Shown: positions 11,276 to 21,072, numbered from the stretch's first letter. The stretch is DNA of 33,069 bases from Bacteroidota bacterium (GCA_963169675.1 CAUJFJ010000134.1:1-33069); one strand, 5' to 3'. Translations and numbers: made by a program. Notes: a model not told the origin generated them from the sequence alone.

Positions 11276-13435
11276 TCAAAACTTCAATACTTTAAATTCG
11301 GTGCGTCGATTTTCCTGGTGTTCGGCTTCAGAGCATTTTACACCATTTGCACAACGGTTTATAAGCAATGTTTCACCATATCCTTTGCCGGTGATTCTCG
11401 CTTTTTCAATGCCACCAACCTCAACAATGTATTTGGCTGCAGACTTCGCACGTTTATCCGATAAGTCCCAGTTGTAGGCATCACTCGCTCTGCAATCTGT
11501 GTGAGATCCCAACTCGATTACGATAGTCGGATTATCTTTTAATATTTGTACAAGCTTATCAAGTTCTTTTGCAGCATCAGGTCTGATGTTCCATTTCGCC
11601 AGGTCATAGTAAATATTATCTAGACGAATTGGTTTGTTGAGGATTAATTTCTCAAGTGGCAGATCCTTTTTAATTACACCTGCTTTTTTACCAACGGTAC
11701 TTACCATTTCACTCTTCGAGAAATAGCCTTCTTTAGATGCTTTTACACGATATTCGCTTTCAGCTTCGAGTTTAAAATAGTAGTAACCATCGGCTGCGGT
11801 AGTTGCATTAGCCAATTCTTTACCATCTTTGTTAAGCAACACTACTTTCGCTCCTTGTAATGGTACGGTAGTTTCGCGGTCGGATACAATTCCCTCTACT
11901 GCAAAGCTTAATTTTTCTAATTGGAAATCGACTGTTATTTTGCTGGTGCGAACGTTAATAGTCGATACCGGTTTTTCTTCTTTCGAGTAACCGGTCTTGG
12001 TTGCAAGTACGGTGTATTCTTTATCGAATTCTAGTGGAAACTCATAGGTACCATCGGCTTTAGCCAGTGTGCGTGCAATTTCTTTTCCAGATTTATCTTT
12101 CAGAATTACATCGGCACCTTCAATCGGATTGCCGGTTTTCTTATCGGTTACTTTTCCGGCTACGACAATCGATTTCAGAATTTCAACTGCATAAATATCA
12201 TCATCACCTTTTCCACCATTTCGGTTAGAAGCAAGGTATCCTTTTTCACCTTCTTTATTAAGCACCAGACCAAAATCATCTTTGTGCGTATTCACAGGAT
12301 AGCCCATGTTGCGGGGCTCTGAGCGCTTTCCATCTTTGTAAGTGCTTTCGTAAATATCGAGACCACCCATTCCAACCAAACCGTTGGAAGCAAAATAGAG
12401 GATATTATCATCTGTAATAAAAGGAAACAATTCATTTCCTTTGGTATTCACTTTATTTCCAAGATTCACAGGTGCATCCCAGCCGCTTTCATTTTTATCG
12501 GCATAAAATATGTCCATGCCACCCAGTGTACCGGGCATATCTGATGCAAAATAGAGGCGTTTGCCATCTGCACTTAAGCAAGCATGTGCGGTATTGTATT
12601 CGCGGCTGTTGAAAGGGAATTCAGATGGATCATCCCACTTGCCTTCTACCAGTTTCGATTTTACAATTTTAAGTTTTACAATTTTATCGGCCTTATTCGA
12701 AACCGTTTCATGGTTTCTGGTAAGGTACATTTCATTGCCTTCTTTATTAAAGCAAACGGGACCATCATTAAATTTACTCTGGAATTCACGGATAAATAAT
12801 TCCGGTGAACGGAGATTTGATTCTTTACCTTTAGCATAATATAAGGTAAGAAATGCGTTTCCTGTCCATGTGTGCATTTTGTCTTTAGCACCTGCTTCAC
12901 GCGATGAAACAAATACTACTCCTTCGCGATAAAATACTGGTGAGAAATCGGCTTTATCGGAATTGACTAATATTTTAGAAATTCTGGTGCGTGAACTATC
13001 CTGGAAAAAGGAATCCATTTTATTGATGGCTTCCATCGCATTCTTTGCACGCTCATCGGTTGATGCAACTGTTGAATACTCCGCAAATATTTTCTTCGCA
13101 GCATCGTATTTCGCGTTGTACATCAGCGATTGCGCATACATTAATTTGTCGATTGGTTTCGCATCGGCGAGTTTTACAACTTTAGCATAATAGACTTCCG
13201 CTTTTTCCGAATTGTTGGTCTGGCGGTAGCAATCTGCTATATTACGTATAGCCACAGCGTTAGTCGGATCAGTGGCAAGTACTTTTTCGTACTCTTCAAT
13301 GGCTTCATGGAATGCAAAAAGTTTATACAACTTTTCAGCTTTAACCAACGGACTGTTACTCTGTGCTACCGCAATAACGGTAAACAGATTTAACAAGATA
13401 ACCAGAAGGGCAGCTCCCGAAAAAATTCGTTTCAT
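11276..13435 (-). CDS. PorE-like TPR / beta-propeller / OmpA outer-membrane-associated protein
   Basis: A 719-aa exported protein (signal peptide residues 1-24, cut before Gln25). Domain order: TPR repeats (about 30-140); a PD40/WD40-like propeller (about 155-420) with repeated YFASDMPGTLGGMDIFYAD and YFASNGLVGMGGLDIYE blades; two carboxypeptidase-regulatory-like Ig modules (about 424-508 and 512-597); and an OmpA C-terminal domain (about 605-719) with SHTDCRASDAYNWDLSDKRA and a final QENRRTEF that binds peptidoglycan. This is the order described for PorE of the type IX secretion system, so it may tether that machine to the cell wall. Paralogues with the same layout are common in Bacteroidota, so the exact orthology is uncertain. 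It stands alone with its own terminator. Confidence 0.85.
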   Translation of the reverse strand: MKRIFSGAALLVILLNLFTVIAVAQSNSPLVKAEKLYKLFAFHEAIEEYEKVLATDPTNAVAIRNIADCYRQTNNSEKAEVYYAKVVKLADAKPIDKLMYAQSLMYNAKYDAAKKIFAEYSTVASTDERAKNAMEAINKMDSFFQDSSRTRISKILVNSDKADFSPVFYREGVVFVSSREAGAKDKMHTWTGNAFLTLYYAKGKESNLRSPELFIREFQSKFNDGPVCFNKEGNEMYLTRNHETVSNKADKIVKLKIVKSKLVEGKWDDPSEFPFNSREYNTAHACLSADGKRLYFASDMPGTLGGMDIFYADKNESGWDAPVNLGNKVNTKGNELFPFITDDNILYFASNGLVGMGGLDIYESTYKDGKRSEPRNMGYPVNTHKDDFGLVLNKEGEKGYLASNRNGGKGDDDIYAVEILKSIVVAGKVTDKKTGNPIEGADVILKDKSGKEIARTLAKADGTYEFPLEFDKEYTVLATKTGYSKEEKPVSTINVRTSKITVDFQLEKLSFAVEGIVSDRETTVPLQGAKVVLLNKDGKELANATTAADGYYYFKLEAESEYRVKASKEGYFSKSEMVSTVGKKAGVIKKDLPLEKLILNKPIRLDNIYYDLAKWNIRPDAAKELDKLVQILKDNPTIVIELGSHTDCRASDAYNWDLSDKRAKSAAKYIVEVGGIEKARITGKGYGETLLINRCANGVKCSEAEHQENRRTEFKVLKF

Positions 13436-13664
13436 AATGGTTTTTGTTTAAGATGATTGTCTTAATTCGCTGATAATCATTGTATTAAATAATCGTTCCC
13501 GACAGTCTTCAATACAACACCGTTTTTAACTGCAAACGACTTCAAAAGGTTACAATGAGGTGAAAATGAGGGGCGAAACTGGAATAGGCCACTAAGTAAA
13601 ATGGTGTTTATTCCTCTCCCATTTCAGAAATCAATAATACTAAGAGTAAAAATACTATCAATAT

Positions 13665-15089
13665 TTACTTTTCAGTCAAAGTATTATTTGCAACAATATA
13701 ACAATAAACTGCAGCCGGAATGTAAACGATTTCAATACCTTTAATTATTTTAGAACCAGAAATATCTACCGTTGTTGATAATGCGCGCTCGAGTTTATTG
13801 GCTTCACAAAAATTCAGCAGACTTTTTAATTTTTTAGGATTTTCAAAATAGTTGTCACTCCATTTTATTTCAACTACCCATTTAGGTTTGAAGGTTTTGT
13901 TACTTAATCTGACTAAATCAACTTCGCCTTTCGACCATCTTGCATAATAAGGAATAAAATCATCACGATGCATCCATTGAGAAAATACTGCTGTTTCAAC
14001 CATATAACCCATCTCTTCGTCTGTAGGTGACAATGGTGAGAAGAGTGCAGTTCTCAGACTTGGATTTGTGAGATATACTTTAAAAAAATTATCTCTTTGA
14101 AAGCTTTTCGAATTTTGGTCAATACGTTTCACGATTTTAATCAGAAATGCTGCCTCCAGATAAGTCAGGTACTTTTTTAGCAATGCCTTAGGTACACCTG
14201 ATACTTTACTTAACGATTCCAGACTTATTTCGTTGCCACTGTAATAAGCAAGTTTTGTAAATAAGGAATTAAGTTCCTGAACATCCTGAATTCCATACAT
14301 ACCCGGCAAATCTTTCAATAATACTTTATCAACAATATCACTTCTGATGTATCTTCCGGGATTAGATTTTATAGTATCAGAAAATATAACTTCCGGATAG
14401 CCACCATAATTAATGTAGTCTACAAAATGTTTATTTACTTCTTTTATGTTTAATGCCGAAAAGGAATCTATTATTTTATTTCCCCATTTTAGTTCCGTTG
14501 GAATTAAAAGATGGTCTAATTTTTTCAGATGCATATACTCCTGAAAAGTTAAAGGAGGTAACATGAAATCTGTAAATCGTCCCGCTCCACTTTCAGTACT
14601 ACCTAATTTAAGTGCTGCTGCTGCAGAACCGGAAACAATAAATTTGGTTGACGGATAATCGTCAACCAGAATTTTGAGATGAATCTCCCAATCTTTTAAA
14701 TATTGTATTTCGTCAATAAATACATACCAGTCTTCAGGATTATTATCAGCAACTGTTTCTCGGGCATAACTGAAAAGTTCGTGCAACGGAATATTGCGGT
14801 ATACCGGATTTTCTATGTTTATAAAGCATATTTTTTTATCTGAAATATGATTGTCTAGTAATCCCTGAATGGTATGATGTAACATTACCGTCTTTCCAAC
14901 CCGACGTGGTCCCATGAGAGTTATGGCCCTTCTGACATCAGACTCGAACACCAATGAATAAAATAGCTTGTAGTATAGACGTCGTGGCTTTAATTGATAA
15001 TCTTCGTCTATCTTTCCGTGAATCCACCAGGGATTTTCAAAATTTAATCTATCCAGGATTAAATGCTTAGAAATGGGCTTAAGATTCAT
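13665..15089 (-). CDS. AAA-family ATPase with DUF4143 / PD-(D/E)XK-like C-terminus
   Basis: A 474-aa protein starting at the ATG at 15089; a GTG at 15098 would add three residues. The N-terminal AAA_14-type ATPase has Walker A GPRRVGKT (residues 60-67), Walker B YVFIDEIQYL and a sensor strand FIVSGSAAAAL. A winged-helix region (LESLSKVSGVPKALLKKYL) follows, then a DUF4143-like end with GEVDLV...VVEIKW, the D-ExK pattern of restriction-like nuclease folds. Such proteins are abundant in Bacteroidota and archaea and their role is unresolved; defence, toxin-like or DNA-related functions have been suggested. A -7 element TATTTTTG (complement of 15110-15117) lies 20 bp upstream. No partner gene is visible. 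Confidence 0.9.
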   Translation of the reverse strand: MNLKPISKHLILDRLNFENPWWIHGKIDEDYQLKPRRLYYKLFYSLVFESDVRRAITLMGPRRVGKTVMLHHTIQGLLDNHISDKKICFINIENPVYRNIPLHELFSYARETVADNNPEDWYVFIDEIQYLKDWEIHLKILVDDYPSTKFIVSGSAAAALKLGSTESGAGRFTDFMLPPLTFQEYMHLKKLDHLLIPTELKWGNKIIDSFSALNIKEVNKHFVDYINYGGYPEVIFSDTIKSNPGRYIRSDIVDKVLLKDLPGMYGIQDVQELNSLFTKLAYYSGNEISLESLSKVSGVPKALLKKYLTYLEAAFLIKIVKRIDQNSKSFQRDNFFKVYLTNPSLRTALFSPLSPTDEEMGYMVETAVFSQWMHRDDFIPYYARWSKGEVDLVRLSNKTFKPKWVVEIKWSDNYFENPKKLKSLLNFCEANKLERALSTTVDISGSKIIKGIEIVYIPAAVYCYIVANNTLTEK

Positions 15090-15109
15090 GATTAGCACAT
15101 ATTTTAATA

Positions 15110-15117
15110 CAAAAATA
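15110..15117 (-). promoter_or_regulatory. -7 promoter element of the DUF4143 ATPase gene
   Basis: The complement of CAAAAATA reads TATTTTTG, an exact TAnnTTTG match placed 20 bp before the ATG at 15089. No clear TTTG lies 19 bp upstream, so the promoter is incomplete by consensus. Confidence 0.45.
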
Positions 15118-15275
15118 CAAAATAAGCTCTATTAATAGTACTTATTTAATCACATTTTTTAAAATAAGAAAATATCAAGCAATTTTAATTCTTATTTTAC
15201 CCAATTAGATAATTTGATACTTCTAAAAGAGCTTTTGTGCTGATGATCAAGTAATTATAGTTACCTTTTTATGTC

Positions 15276-15392
15276 AGATATGAAATAAATTTCTGACGCT
15301 AATGACCCAATGACAGCAGCTCTGCTGCTAATGACCTAATGACAGCGGCCTGCCGCCAATGACCCAATGACAGCGGCCGTGCCGCTAATGAC
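15276..15392. repeat. Hairpin repeat array A (3 units)
   Basis: The array begins with a 39-bp leader (15276-15314) that recurs identically at 15550-15588. Three short inverted repeats follow: AGCAGC-TCT-GCTGCT (15315-15329), GCGGC-CT-GCCGC (15345-15356) and AGCGGC-CGT-GCCGCT (15372-15386), separated by AATGACCTAATGAC-type linkers. The third stem base pair changes in step (A-T or G-C). The run ends in ACATTTTTTT. Confidence 0.8.
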
Positions 15393-15549
15393 ATTTTTTT
15401 GAACGCAGAGTTAGGGAGACGCGGTAAGAATTAAAAATTAAAGATTAAGAATTAAGGATTAATAGGCTATTGCAAAGAAAGAAATTTCGTTAACATGATA
15501 AATTATAGATGATAAATGCTAGATTGAATCCTGCTCAAAAAACATAAGG
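15393..15549. other. Spacer between the two hairpin arrays
   Basis: No gene is seen. The left part is a run of ATTAAAAATTAAAG-like sequence. The right part (15480-15541) resembles the spacer at 10791-10855, sharing TTTCGTTA, ATGATAAAT, TAGATGATAAAT and CTGCTCA blocks. Confidence 0.6.
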
Positions 15550-15825
15550 AGATATGAAATAAATTTCTGACGCTAATGACCCAATGACGCGGCTCTGCCG
15601 CTAATGACAACAGCTCTGCTGCTAATGACACGGCCTTGCCGCTAATGACCTAATGACAGCGGCCTTGCCGCCAATGACCCAATGACGCGGCTCTGCCGCA
15701 AATGACAGCAGCTCTGCTGCTAATGACCTAATGACAGCGGCCATGCCGCTAATGACAGCAGCTCTGCTGCTAATGACCTAATGACAGCGGCCTTGCCGCA
15801 AATGACAGCGGCTCTGCCGCAAATT
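15550..15825. repeat. Hairpin repeat array B (10 units)
   Basis: After the same 39-bp leader as array A come ten short inverted repeats of two stem types, AGCGGC-(3 nt)-GCCGCT and AGCAGC-TCT-GCTGCT, separated by AATGAC or AATGACCTAATGAC/AATGACCCAATGAC linkers. In all ten, the variable third position of the left arm is matched by the complementary base in the right arm. The array begins about 6 bp after the stop codon of the MORN protein, so on the - strand it lies in that gene's 3' untranslated region. Confidence 0.85.
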
Positions 15826-15830
15826 TGCCA

Positions 15831-17321
15831 CTAATCAAATTTTACTTCTTCACCTGCTATATAGGTGGTTGTCAAAATCAGCTCCCCGGTTATATCGTAC
15901 GACGTCCATTCGCCATCGGCTAAACCAGATTTGTAATTCCGGATTTGTTTGACTTTTCCATTATCGTAATAATAGCGATGTTCTCCGTTTTCATTTCCTT
16001 CAAAATAAGAACCTTCAAAAGCTAATTTACCATTTGAAAAATAACCTTTCCAGTTACCGGTTTCCAGACCATCAATATAAGAGCCTTGTGCGGTGTAGGC
16101 CTCACTGAAAAATTTCCAGGCTCCGTCACGGCGGCCTTCAATATAATTTCCTTCTGCTATGACAGTTGCGGTGTCAGAAAATTCTTTCATGTATCCCTCT
16201 TCTTTACCTTTGAGATACGATTCTTCACGGAGTAGTTTTCCATTCATAAAGTACCACTTCCATTCACCATCAGGTAAGTTGGAAACATATTTTCCAGATT
16301 GCTCCAATTTTCCATTTTCATAGTAAAACTTCCATTCACCATCGCGGTTGCCATCTTTAAAGCTTCCTTCGGAACGAAGCTTTCCGCTTTTATAATAAAA
16401 CTTCCAGGGGCCCTGATATTTCATATTCTCATCTACCAAACCCTCGGCATAGATTTCATTGTCGCGGTATAATTTTGAAGAAGTAATATTTCCTTTAATA
16501 TCATATTCCCGGTATACACCTTGTTTTTTTCCATCAATAATATTAACAGACGATTTCACTCTTCCGCCGGCATGATAATCGCGGTCGATTTCTAATTTTA
16601 CATTTGCTGTTTTATCAATTACCAATTCACCATCTTTAAAAATATCCATCTTCGTGAATTGTCCCTCGGGATTATAATACTTCACCGGTCCTTCCAGCTT
16701 ATCATCTTTGTAATTAGCTTCTTTCTTCACCACAAAATCCGGATAAAATTCTTTCCAGGTTCCCTGCTTAAAACTGAATTTATCTTTGCGATTTATTTTT
16801 TCATCTTTCACCAGATAACCATTCTTATAAATAGAAAGATTAATCACATTACCGGATTCATCATAACTGCGTCCATTACCATTTTCAACACCTTTATCAA
16901 ATGGCACTTCTTTCATCAGATATCCGGTTTCAGAAAAATATTTCGCTACGCCCTGTTTCACACCATTCACCATGGGTTCTTCGGCGCGAATGGATTTATT
17001 GGAATAAAATTCTTTTTGAATTCCGTTTTTGGTGCCACCAACATAATTATAGATGGCTGCCGGTGTCCCATCTTCATTAAAAAACGACCAGGCACCTTCT
17101 AATTTACCATTCACACGGTTTCCTTCCGATTTCAAATTCCCATTTTCATGATAGGCCTTCCAGATTCCATCGGGTTTACCATTCAATAAATTTCCTTCAC
17201 TGCTTTTTGCACCGTTGGGATAATAAAAAATATTAAAACCATTGGGATTTACATTACCCGTTTCCTGGGCAGTAACAATTCCAAATGAAAGTAAAAATGC
17301 AAAAACTAATAATAGTCTCAT
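15831..17321 (-). CDS. Secreted MORN-repeat (YwqK-like) protein
   Basis: A 496-aa protein made almost entirely of MORN_2-type repeats of about 23 residues, for example [20 protein letters not shown] and [20 protein letters not shown], each with the pattern YxxNGkLxxxGxYxxGxxdGxW. An N-terminal signal peptide ([19 protein letters not shown]) implies export. I start it at the ATG at 17321, which overlaps the nadA stop (ATGA at 17318-17321); the frame continues upstream through nadA but without the signal peptide. Proteins of this kind are often annotated as YwqK-family antitoxins, though that function is not established for long secreted forms. MORN repeats form extended beta structures, so a surface or periplasmic structural role is plausible. 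Confidence 0.87.
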   Translation of the reverse strand: MRLLLVFAFLLSFGIVTAQETGNVNPNGFNIFYYPNGAKSSEGNLLNGKPDGIWKAYHENGNLKSEGNRVNGKLEGAWSFFNEDGTPAAIYNYVGGTKNGIQKEFYSNKSIRAEEPMVNGVKQGVAKYFSETGYLMKEVPFDKGVENGNGRSYDESGNVINLSIYKNGYLVKDEKINRKDKFSFKQGTWKEFYPDFVVKKEANYKDDKLEGPVKYYNPEGQFTKMDIFKDGELVIDKTANVKLEIDRDYHAGGRVKSSVNIIDGKKQGVYREYDIKGNITSSKLYRDNEIYAEGLVDENMKYQGPWKFYYKSGKLRSEGSFKDGNRDGEWKFYYENGKLEQSGKYVSNLPDGEWKWYFMNGKLLREESYLKGKEEGYMKEFSDTATVIAEGNYIEGRRDGAWKFFSEAYTAQGSYIDGLETGNWKGYFSNGKLAFEGSYFEGNENGEHRYYYDNGKVKQIRNYKSGLADGEWTSYDITGELILTTTYIAGEEVKFD

Positions 17322-18322
17322 AGGCCGTGACTCGCTGAAATTTCCAACATTCTTTTTAAAGGTCTTAATGCATCTGCCGCCAGTTCTTCGGGAATTAATA
17401 CTTCGGGAACTTCGTACTTCATACAAAGATAAAGTTTCTCGAGTGTATTTAGTTTCATATGCGGGCAATCGTTGCAGGCACAATTATTTTCCGGTGGGGC
17501 CGGGATAAAGGTCTTATGCGGATTTGCCAGCTGCATCTGATGGATGATACCTGATTCGGTGACAACTATAAATTCATCTGCAGGATTATGTGAAGTATAA
17601 TTCAGCAATGCTGTGGTACTGCCAATAAAATCGGCCTGCTTCAAAACAGGATCTTCACACTCGGGATGTGCAATTACTTTTGCTTTCGGATGCTGATGTT
17701 TCAGCTTCATAATTTTTTCGAGTGAAAAAATCTCATGCACCATACAGGCGCCGTCCCACAAGATCATATCACGACCTGTTTTTTTCATGATATAAGCACC
17801 CAGGTTCTTGTCAGGTGCAAAAATTATCTTCTGGTCTGCAGGCACCGACTCCACTATTTTAATAGCGTTAGAAGAGGTGCAAATGATATCACTGAGTGCT
17901 TTAATACCGGCAGTGCAGTTGATGTATGAAATTACAATGTGATTGGGATGTGATTCTTTGAATTTACGAAAATCTTCCGGCGGACAGGAATCGGCCAGTG
18001 AACAACCGGCATTTAAATCGGGTAATACAACTTTCTTATTGGGATTGAGCAACTTGGCCGTCTCAGCCATGAAATGCACCCCGGCAAAAACAATCAAATC
18101 GGCAGTAGTCTTCTCAGCTTGCTGTGCCAGACCCAGACTATCGCCGCGGTAATCGGCTATGTCCTGAATATCAGCATCCTGGTAATAATGGGCGAGTATG
18201 ATTGCATTTTTTTCTTTTTTTAACTTTTCAATTTCCGCAAACAAATCCAGCGCCGGATCGATTCGCTGATTCAAATATCCGAATTTTTTCACGGCTTCCA
18301 AAATCTCACTTTCTATCATCAT
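17318..18322 (-). CDS. nadA: Quinolinate synthase A
   Basis: A 334-aa 4Fe-4S enzyme that condenses iminoaspartate with dihydroxyacetone phosphate to quinolinate in de novo NAD synthesis. Recognisable are [20 protein letters not shown], the active-site [13 protein letters not shown], and three cluster cysteines: Cys107 ([12 protein letters not shown]), Cys193 (WDGACMVHE) and Cys286 ([11 protein letters not shown]). ENNCACN adds two more cysteines just before the last. ATG at 18322 is immediately followed by a second ATG. No nadB or nadC is adjacent. The last four bases overlap the start of the secreted MORN-protein gene, so the two are probably co-transcribed although their functions seem unrelated. 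Confidence 0.96.
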   Translation of the reverse strand: MMIESEILEAVKKFGYLNQRIDPALDLFAEIEKLKKEKNAIILAHYYQDADIQDIADYRGDSLGLAQQAEKTTADLIVFAGVHFMAETAKLLNPNKKVVLPDLNAGCSLADSCPPEDFRKFKESHPNHIVISYINCTAGIKALSDIICTSSNAIKIVESVPADQKIIFAPDKNLGAYIMKKTGRDMILWDGACMVHEIFSLEKIMKLKHQHPKAKVIAHPECEDPVLKQADFIGSTTALLNYTSHNPADEFIVVTESGIIHQMQLANPHKTFIPAPPENNCACNDCPHMKLNTLEKLYLCMKYEVPEVLIPEELAADALRPLKRMLEISASHGL

Positions 18323-18889
18323 TATATAATTATATATATTTTTAAAGATTTAATGTTATTAATGTATAGCTGTTCATATCCTGTATAAGTTTATTTCTTT
18401 TTTCTTTGATATCTCAGTTATGAACGCTTATTAACAACAGTTATTGAGTTATGAGTAGGTTATAGTATTGAATGGTAATCTTTTTTATGTTTATTAACAT
18501 GATCGGTGACTTGTTGTTTGTTAATAGTTCCAACCCGTTTTTAGTGTGAATTATGTTCACAGTATTGTTCACATTTATTCCATTACTTTCAACAACTATT
18601 ATTAGGATCTTACTTTTTTTTATCTAAGCCATTTCACATCCGGCATTGTCAACTAAAAGATCTTAGTAGTTATCAGCACTAAATTTAGTTATGAACCAAT
18701 TTCATGTTTATAAGTCACTTTTATAATTGGTTATTTTCCAGTAGTTTTGAATGCTCTACAAAAGTAGTTGTTAATAACTTTGAATCACCTGTTAATTAAG
18801 TAAATTTACTAAAAAATGATACATAAATGCAGGTTGTCAAGTAAGCCTGGATTTGTATATTAAGTTTAAAAACAATAAGTTATAATAAT
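18323..18889. other. Long A+T-rich divergent intergenic region
   Basis: The region lies between nadA (-) and rpiB (+), and no gene is seen. It contains TTATTAAC at 18428-18435 and 18491-18498 and its complement within GTTAATAAC at 18770-18778. It also contains an inverted repeat TGTGAA-N5-TTCACA at 18545-18561, with a further TGTTCACA at 18566. The last resembles, but with 7 bp rather than 6 between TGTGA and TCACA, a CRP/FNR-type site. Promoters for both genes must lie here, but no exact TAnnTTTG could be fixed. Confidence 0.5.
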
Positions 18890-19327
18890 ATGTCGACTTC
18901 ATCAATTGCCATTGGATCCGATCATGCAGGTTTTGAATGTAAAGAATCAATCAAGACTGCCCTGAAAACAGCAAACGCAGGTTTTGCTTTAGTTGATGTT
19001 GGAACCCATTCCGCCGATTCAGTAGATTATCCCGATTTTGCTCATCAGGTCGCCACTCAGGTGGAATCCGGTGAAGTTGAAATGGGTGTTGTTATTTGCG
19101 GAAGTGGAAATGGTGTTTGCATCACCGCTAATAAACATAAAGGTATTCGTGCAGCACTTTGCTGGTCGGTTGAAATCGCTGCACTTGCACGTCAACATAA
19201 CGATGCTAACGTTCTGTGCATACCTGCTAGATTCGTTTCACATGAAACGGCATTGCAGATGGTCGAAACCTTTATGAATACAGCGTTTGAAGGTGGTCGT
19301 CATCAGAAAAGAATTGAAAAAATTTAA
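18890..19327 (+). CDS. rpiB: Ribose 5-phosphate isomerase B
   Basis: A 145-aa enzyme of the RpiB/LacAB family that interconverts ribose 5-phosphate and ribulose 5-phosphate in the pentose phosphate pathway. Diagnostic parts are AIGSDHAGFE (Asp11, His12), VDYPDFA, GVVICGSGNGVCITANKHKGIRAALC with the catalytic base Cys70 in the anion-hole loop, RQHNDANVLCIPARF (His103, Asn104) and a C-terminal GGRHQKRIEKI. Length is typical. It reads away from nadA and is followed after 20 bp by a peptidase gene on the same strand. Confidence 0.95.
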   Translation: MSTSSIAIGSDHAGFECKESIKTALKTANAGFALVDVGTHSADSVDYPDFAHQVATQVESGEVEMGVVICGSGNGVCITANKHKGIRAALCWSVEIAALARQHNDANVLCIPARFVSHETALQMVETFMNTAFEGGRHQKRIEKI

Positions 19328-19347
19328 TCGCAAATTATTTTTTTATC

Positions 19348-20910
19348 ATGAAGAAATTAATTGTCACTTTACAATTACTGCTTGTATTTTTTACTGCAGT
19401 TGCACAGGATAGCACTGCTGTTTTTTTTAGTAATTATATTTCTCCGTCATTAATCAAGCAACATCTTGAAGTATTAGCTTCCGATTCTCTGGAAGGACGG
19501 GAAACAGCTGCTCCGGGAATGGTGAAGGCGGCGAATTATGTCTCAGCACAATATGAAAAATTAGGCCTCCCCACTCTTGCAAATGGGACACGCTTTCAGG
19601 AATTTCCACTCGTAAATCTGATTGCCGGTATGATGACCATTGATACCCGCAAAAAAAGCTATAAACAGTCAGGTGATTTTTTCTTCACCGATAACAGCGC
19701 CGAACTTCAGCTGGAAGCAACAGACATTGTTTTTGTTGGCTATGGTATTGTTGATTCAACAATAGGATGGAATGATTACAGTAATGTTGATATCAATGGA
19801 AAAGTAGTCATGTTCCTCGAAGGTGAACCACTGAAAAAAGATGGTTCTGCACAATTTACTAAAAGTGGAGCAGAAAGTCCCTGGGCAAGTGGCAGACAGA
19901 AAAAAATTCAATTAGCTAAAGACAGGAATGCAAAAGCGGTGCTTTTTGTTCAGAAAGATTATAAGAAAAACTACGAACGTATCAGTCGCTGGTTGGTTTC
20001 CGGTCGACTGGCTTTACCCGATGAAGAAGCAAAACAAATTATACCGGTTGCCTATATCACACCTGAAATGGCAAACGATTTTTTACAACATGCCGGCTAT
20101 ACGGTTTCCTCGTATGAAAAGCGAATTACGAAGAAGAAGAAATCATTAGCATTGACACTCAATCAGGATATTTCCATCTCCAGTAAAATTGCCAAAACAT
20201 CATGTCGCAATGTTTTGGGTTATGTGGAAGGATCATTGCTGAAGGATGAAGTAATAGTTATATCGGCACACCTCGATCATCTGGGAAAACGTGGTGATAA
20301 AATATATTATGGTGCCGATGATGATGGTTCCGGTTCCGCCTCTTTACTTGCTATGGCAGAAGCGTTTGTACAGGCAAAAAAAGCTGGCAAAGGTCCACAA
20401 AGAAGTATTTTGTTCCTGAATTTTTCCGGTGAAGAAAAAGGGTTGCTCGGTTCCGAATATTATACTAAAAATCCGGTCTTCCCACTCGAAAAAACAGTTG
20501 CCAATCTGAATATTGATATGATTGGCCGACTCGATTCTGCACATGCTTCCAATCCCGATTATACTTACATTATCGGAAGCGATAAATTAAGTACACAACT
20601 GCATCGGATCAATGAAGACGCCAACAAATTTTGTTGCAACCTGGATCTCGATTATAAATACAATGATCCATCCGATAAAATGAAACTCTATTACCGTTCT
20701 GATCATTACAATTTTGCGAAGAATAAAATTCCGGTGATATTTTATTTCACAGGTATTCACGACGATTATCACAAGCCAACCGATACGATCGATAAAATTG
20801 ACTTCGATAAAACTTCTAAAATCGCTAAACTGGTTTTTAATACAGCCTGGCAACTGGCCAATCAACAGGATCGAATTGTAGTGGATGTGGAAAATGATTT
20901 TAAGGAGTAA
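19348..20910 (+). CDS. Secreted M28-family metallopeptidase
   Basis: A 520-aa protein with a signal peptide (MKKLIVTLQLLLVFFTAVAQ) and the M28 aminopeptidase fold. Metal and catalytic motifs are VISAHLDHLG (His308), GADDDGSGSAS (about Asp325), NFSGEEKGLLGSEYY (Glu362-Glu363), NIDMIGR (Asp390) and a late SDHYNF His, as in two-zinc exopeptidases. The region between about 110 and 280, with VDINGKVVMFLEGEP, looks like a PA-domain insert involved in substrate access. It is expected in the periplasm or outside the cell, taking amino acids or short peptides. The gene follows rpiB by 20 bp, probably co-transcribed. No C-terminal T9SS sorting domain is visible. Confidence 0.92.
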   Translation: MKKLIVTLQLLLVFFTAVAQDSTAVFFSNYISPSLIKQHLEVLASDSLEGRETAAPGMVKAANYVSAQYEKLGLPTLANGTRFQEFPLVNLIAGMMTIDTRKKSYKQSGDFFFTDNSAELQLEATDIVFVGYGIVDSTIGWNDYSNVDINGKVVMFLEGEPLKKDGSAQFTKSGAESPWASGRQKKIQLAKDRNAKAVLFVQKDYKKNYERISRWLVSGRLALPDEEAKQIIPVAYITPEMANDFLQHAGYTVSSYEKRITKKKKSLALTLNQDISISSKIAKTSCRNVLGYVEGSLLKDEVIVISAHLDHLGKRGDKIYYGADDDGSGSASLLAMAEAFVQAKKAGKGPQRSILFLNFSGEEKGLLGSEYYTKNPVFPLEKTVANLNIDMIGRLDSAHASNPDYTYIIGSDKLSTQLHRINEDANKFCCNLDLDYKYNDPSDKMKLYYRSDHYNFAKNKIPVIFYFTGIHDDYHKPTDTIDKIDFDKTSKIAKLVFNTAWQLANQQDRIVVDVENDFKE

Positions 20911-21072
20911 GACACTTTATTTTCCTGAAAGAATTTCCTCGCGACTGTCCAAATTGGGATGTTGTTAACATTTTAATGAGGTGATTATCACTGACTAAAA
21001 TTTATTACGTTGCTTTGTTAAGGTTTTGCACGGGAATTCGCAGTAAATTTACTTTTACTACCAGTTATACCT

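Noticed and set aside
15276-15825. CRISPR array
   Set aside because: Units are 20-29 bp in total with no unique spacers; stems and linkers are themselves the repeat, and no cas gene is near.
16659-17102. 147-aa + strand ORF inside the MORN gene
   Set aside because: It is antisense to the repeat-rich MORN protein and consists of Ile/Phe/His-biased sequence without a recognisable domain.
17322-17483. N-terminal extension of the MORN protein to 17483
   Set aside because: The extension is antisense-free but lies inside nadA in another frame; the signal peptide begins at 17321, where ATG overlaps the nadA stop.
18323-18889. Chromosomal replication origin
   Set aside because: The region is A+T-rich with repeated TTATTAAC, but no consensus DnaA boxes (TTATCCACA) are seen and no dnaA or dnaN is nearby.
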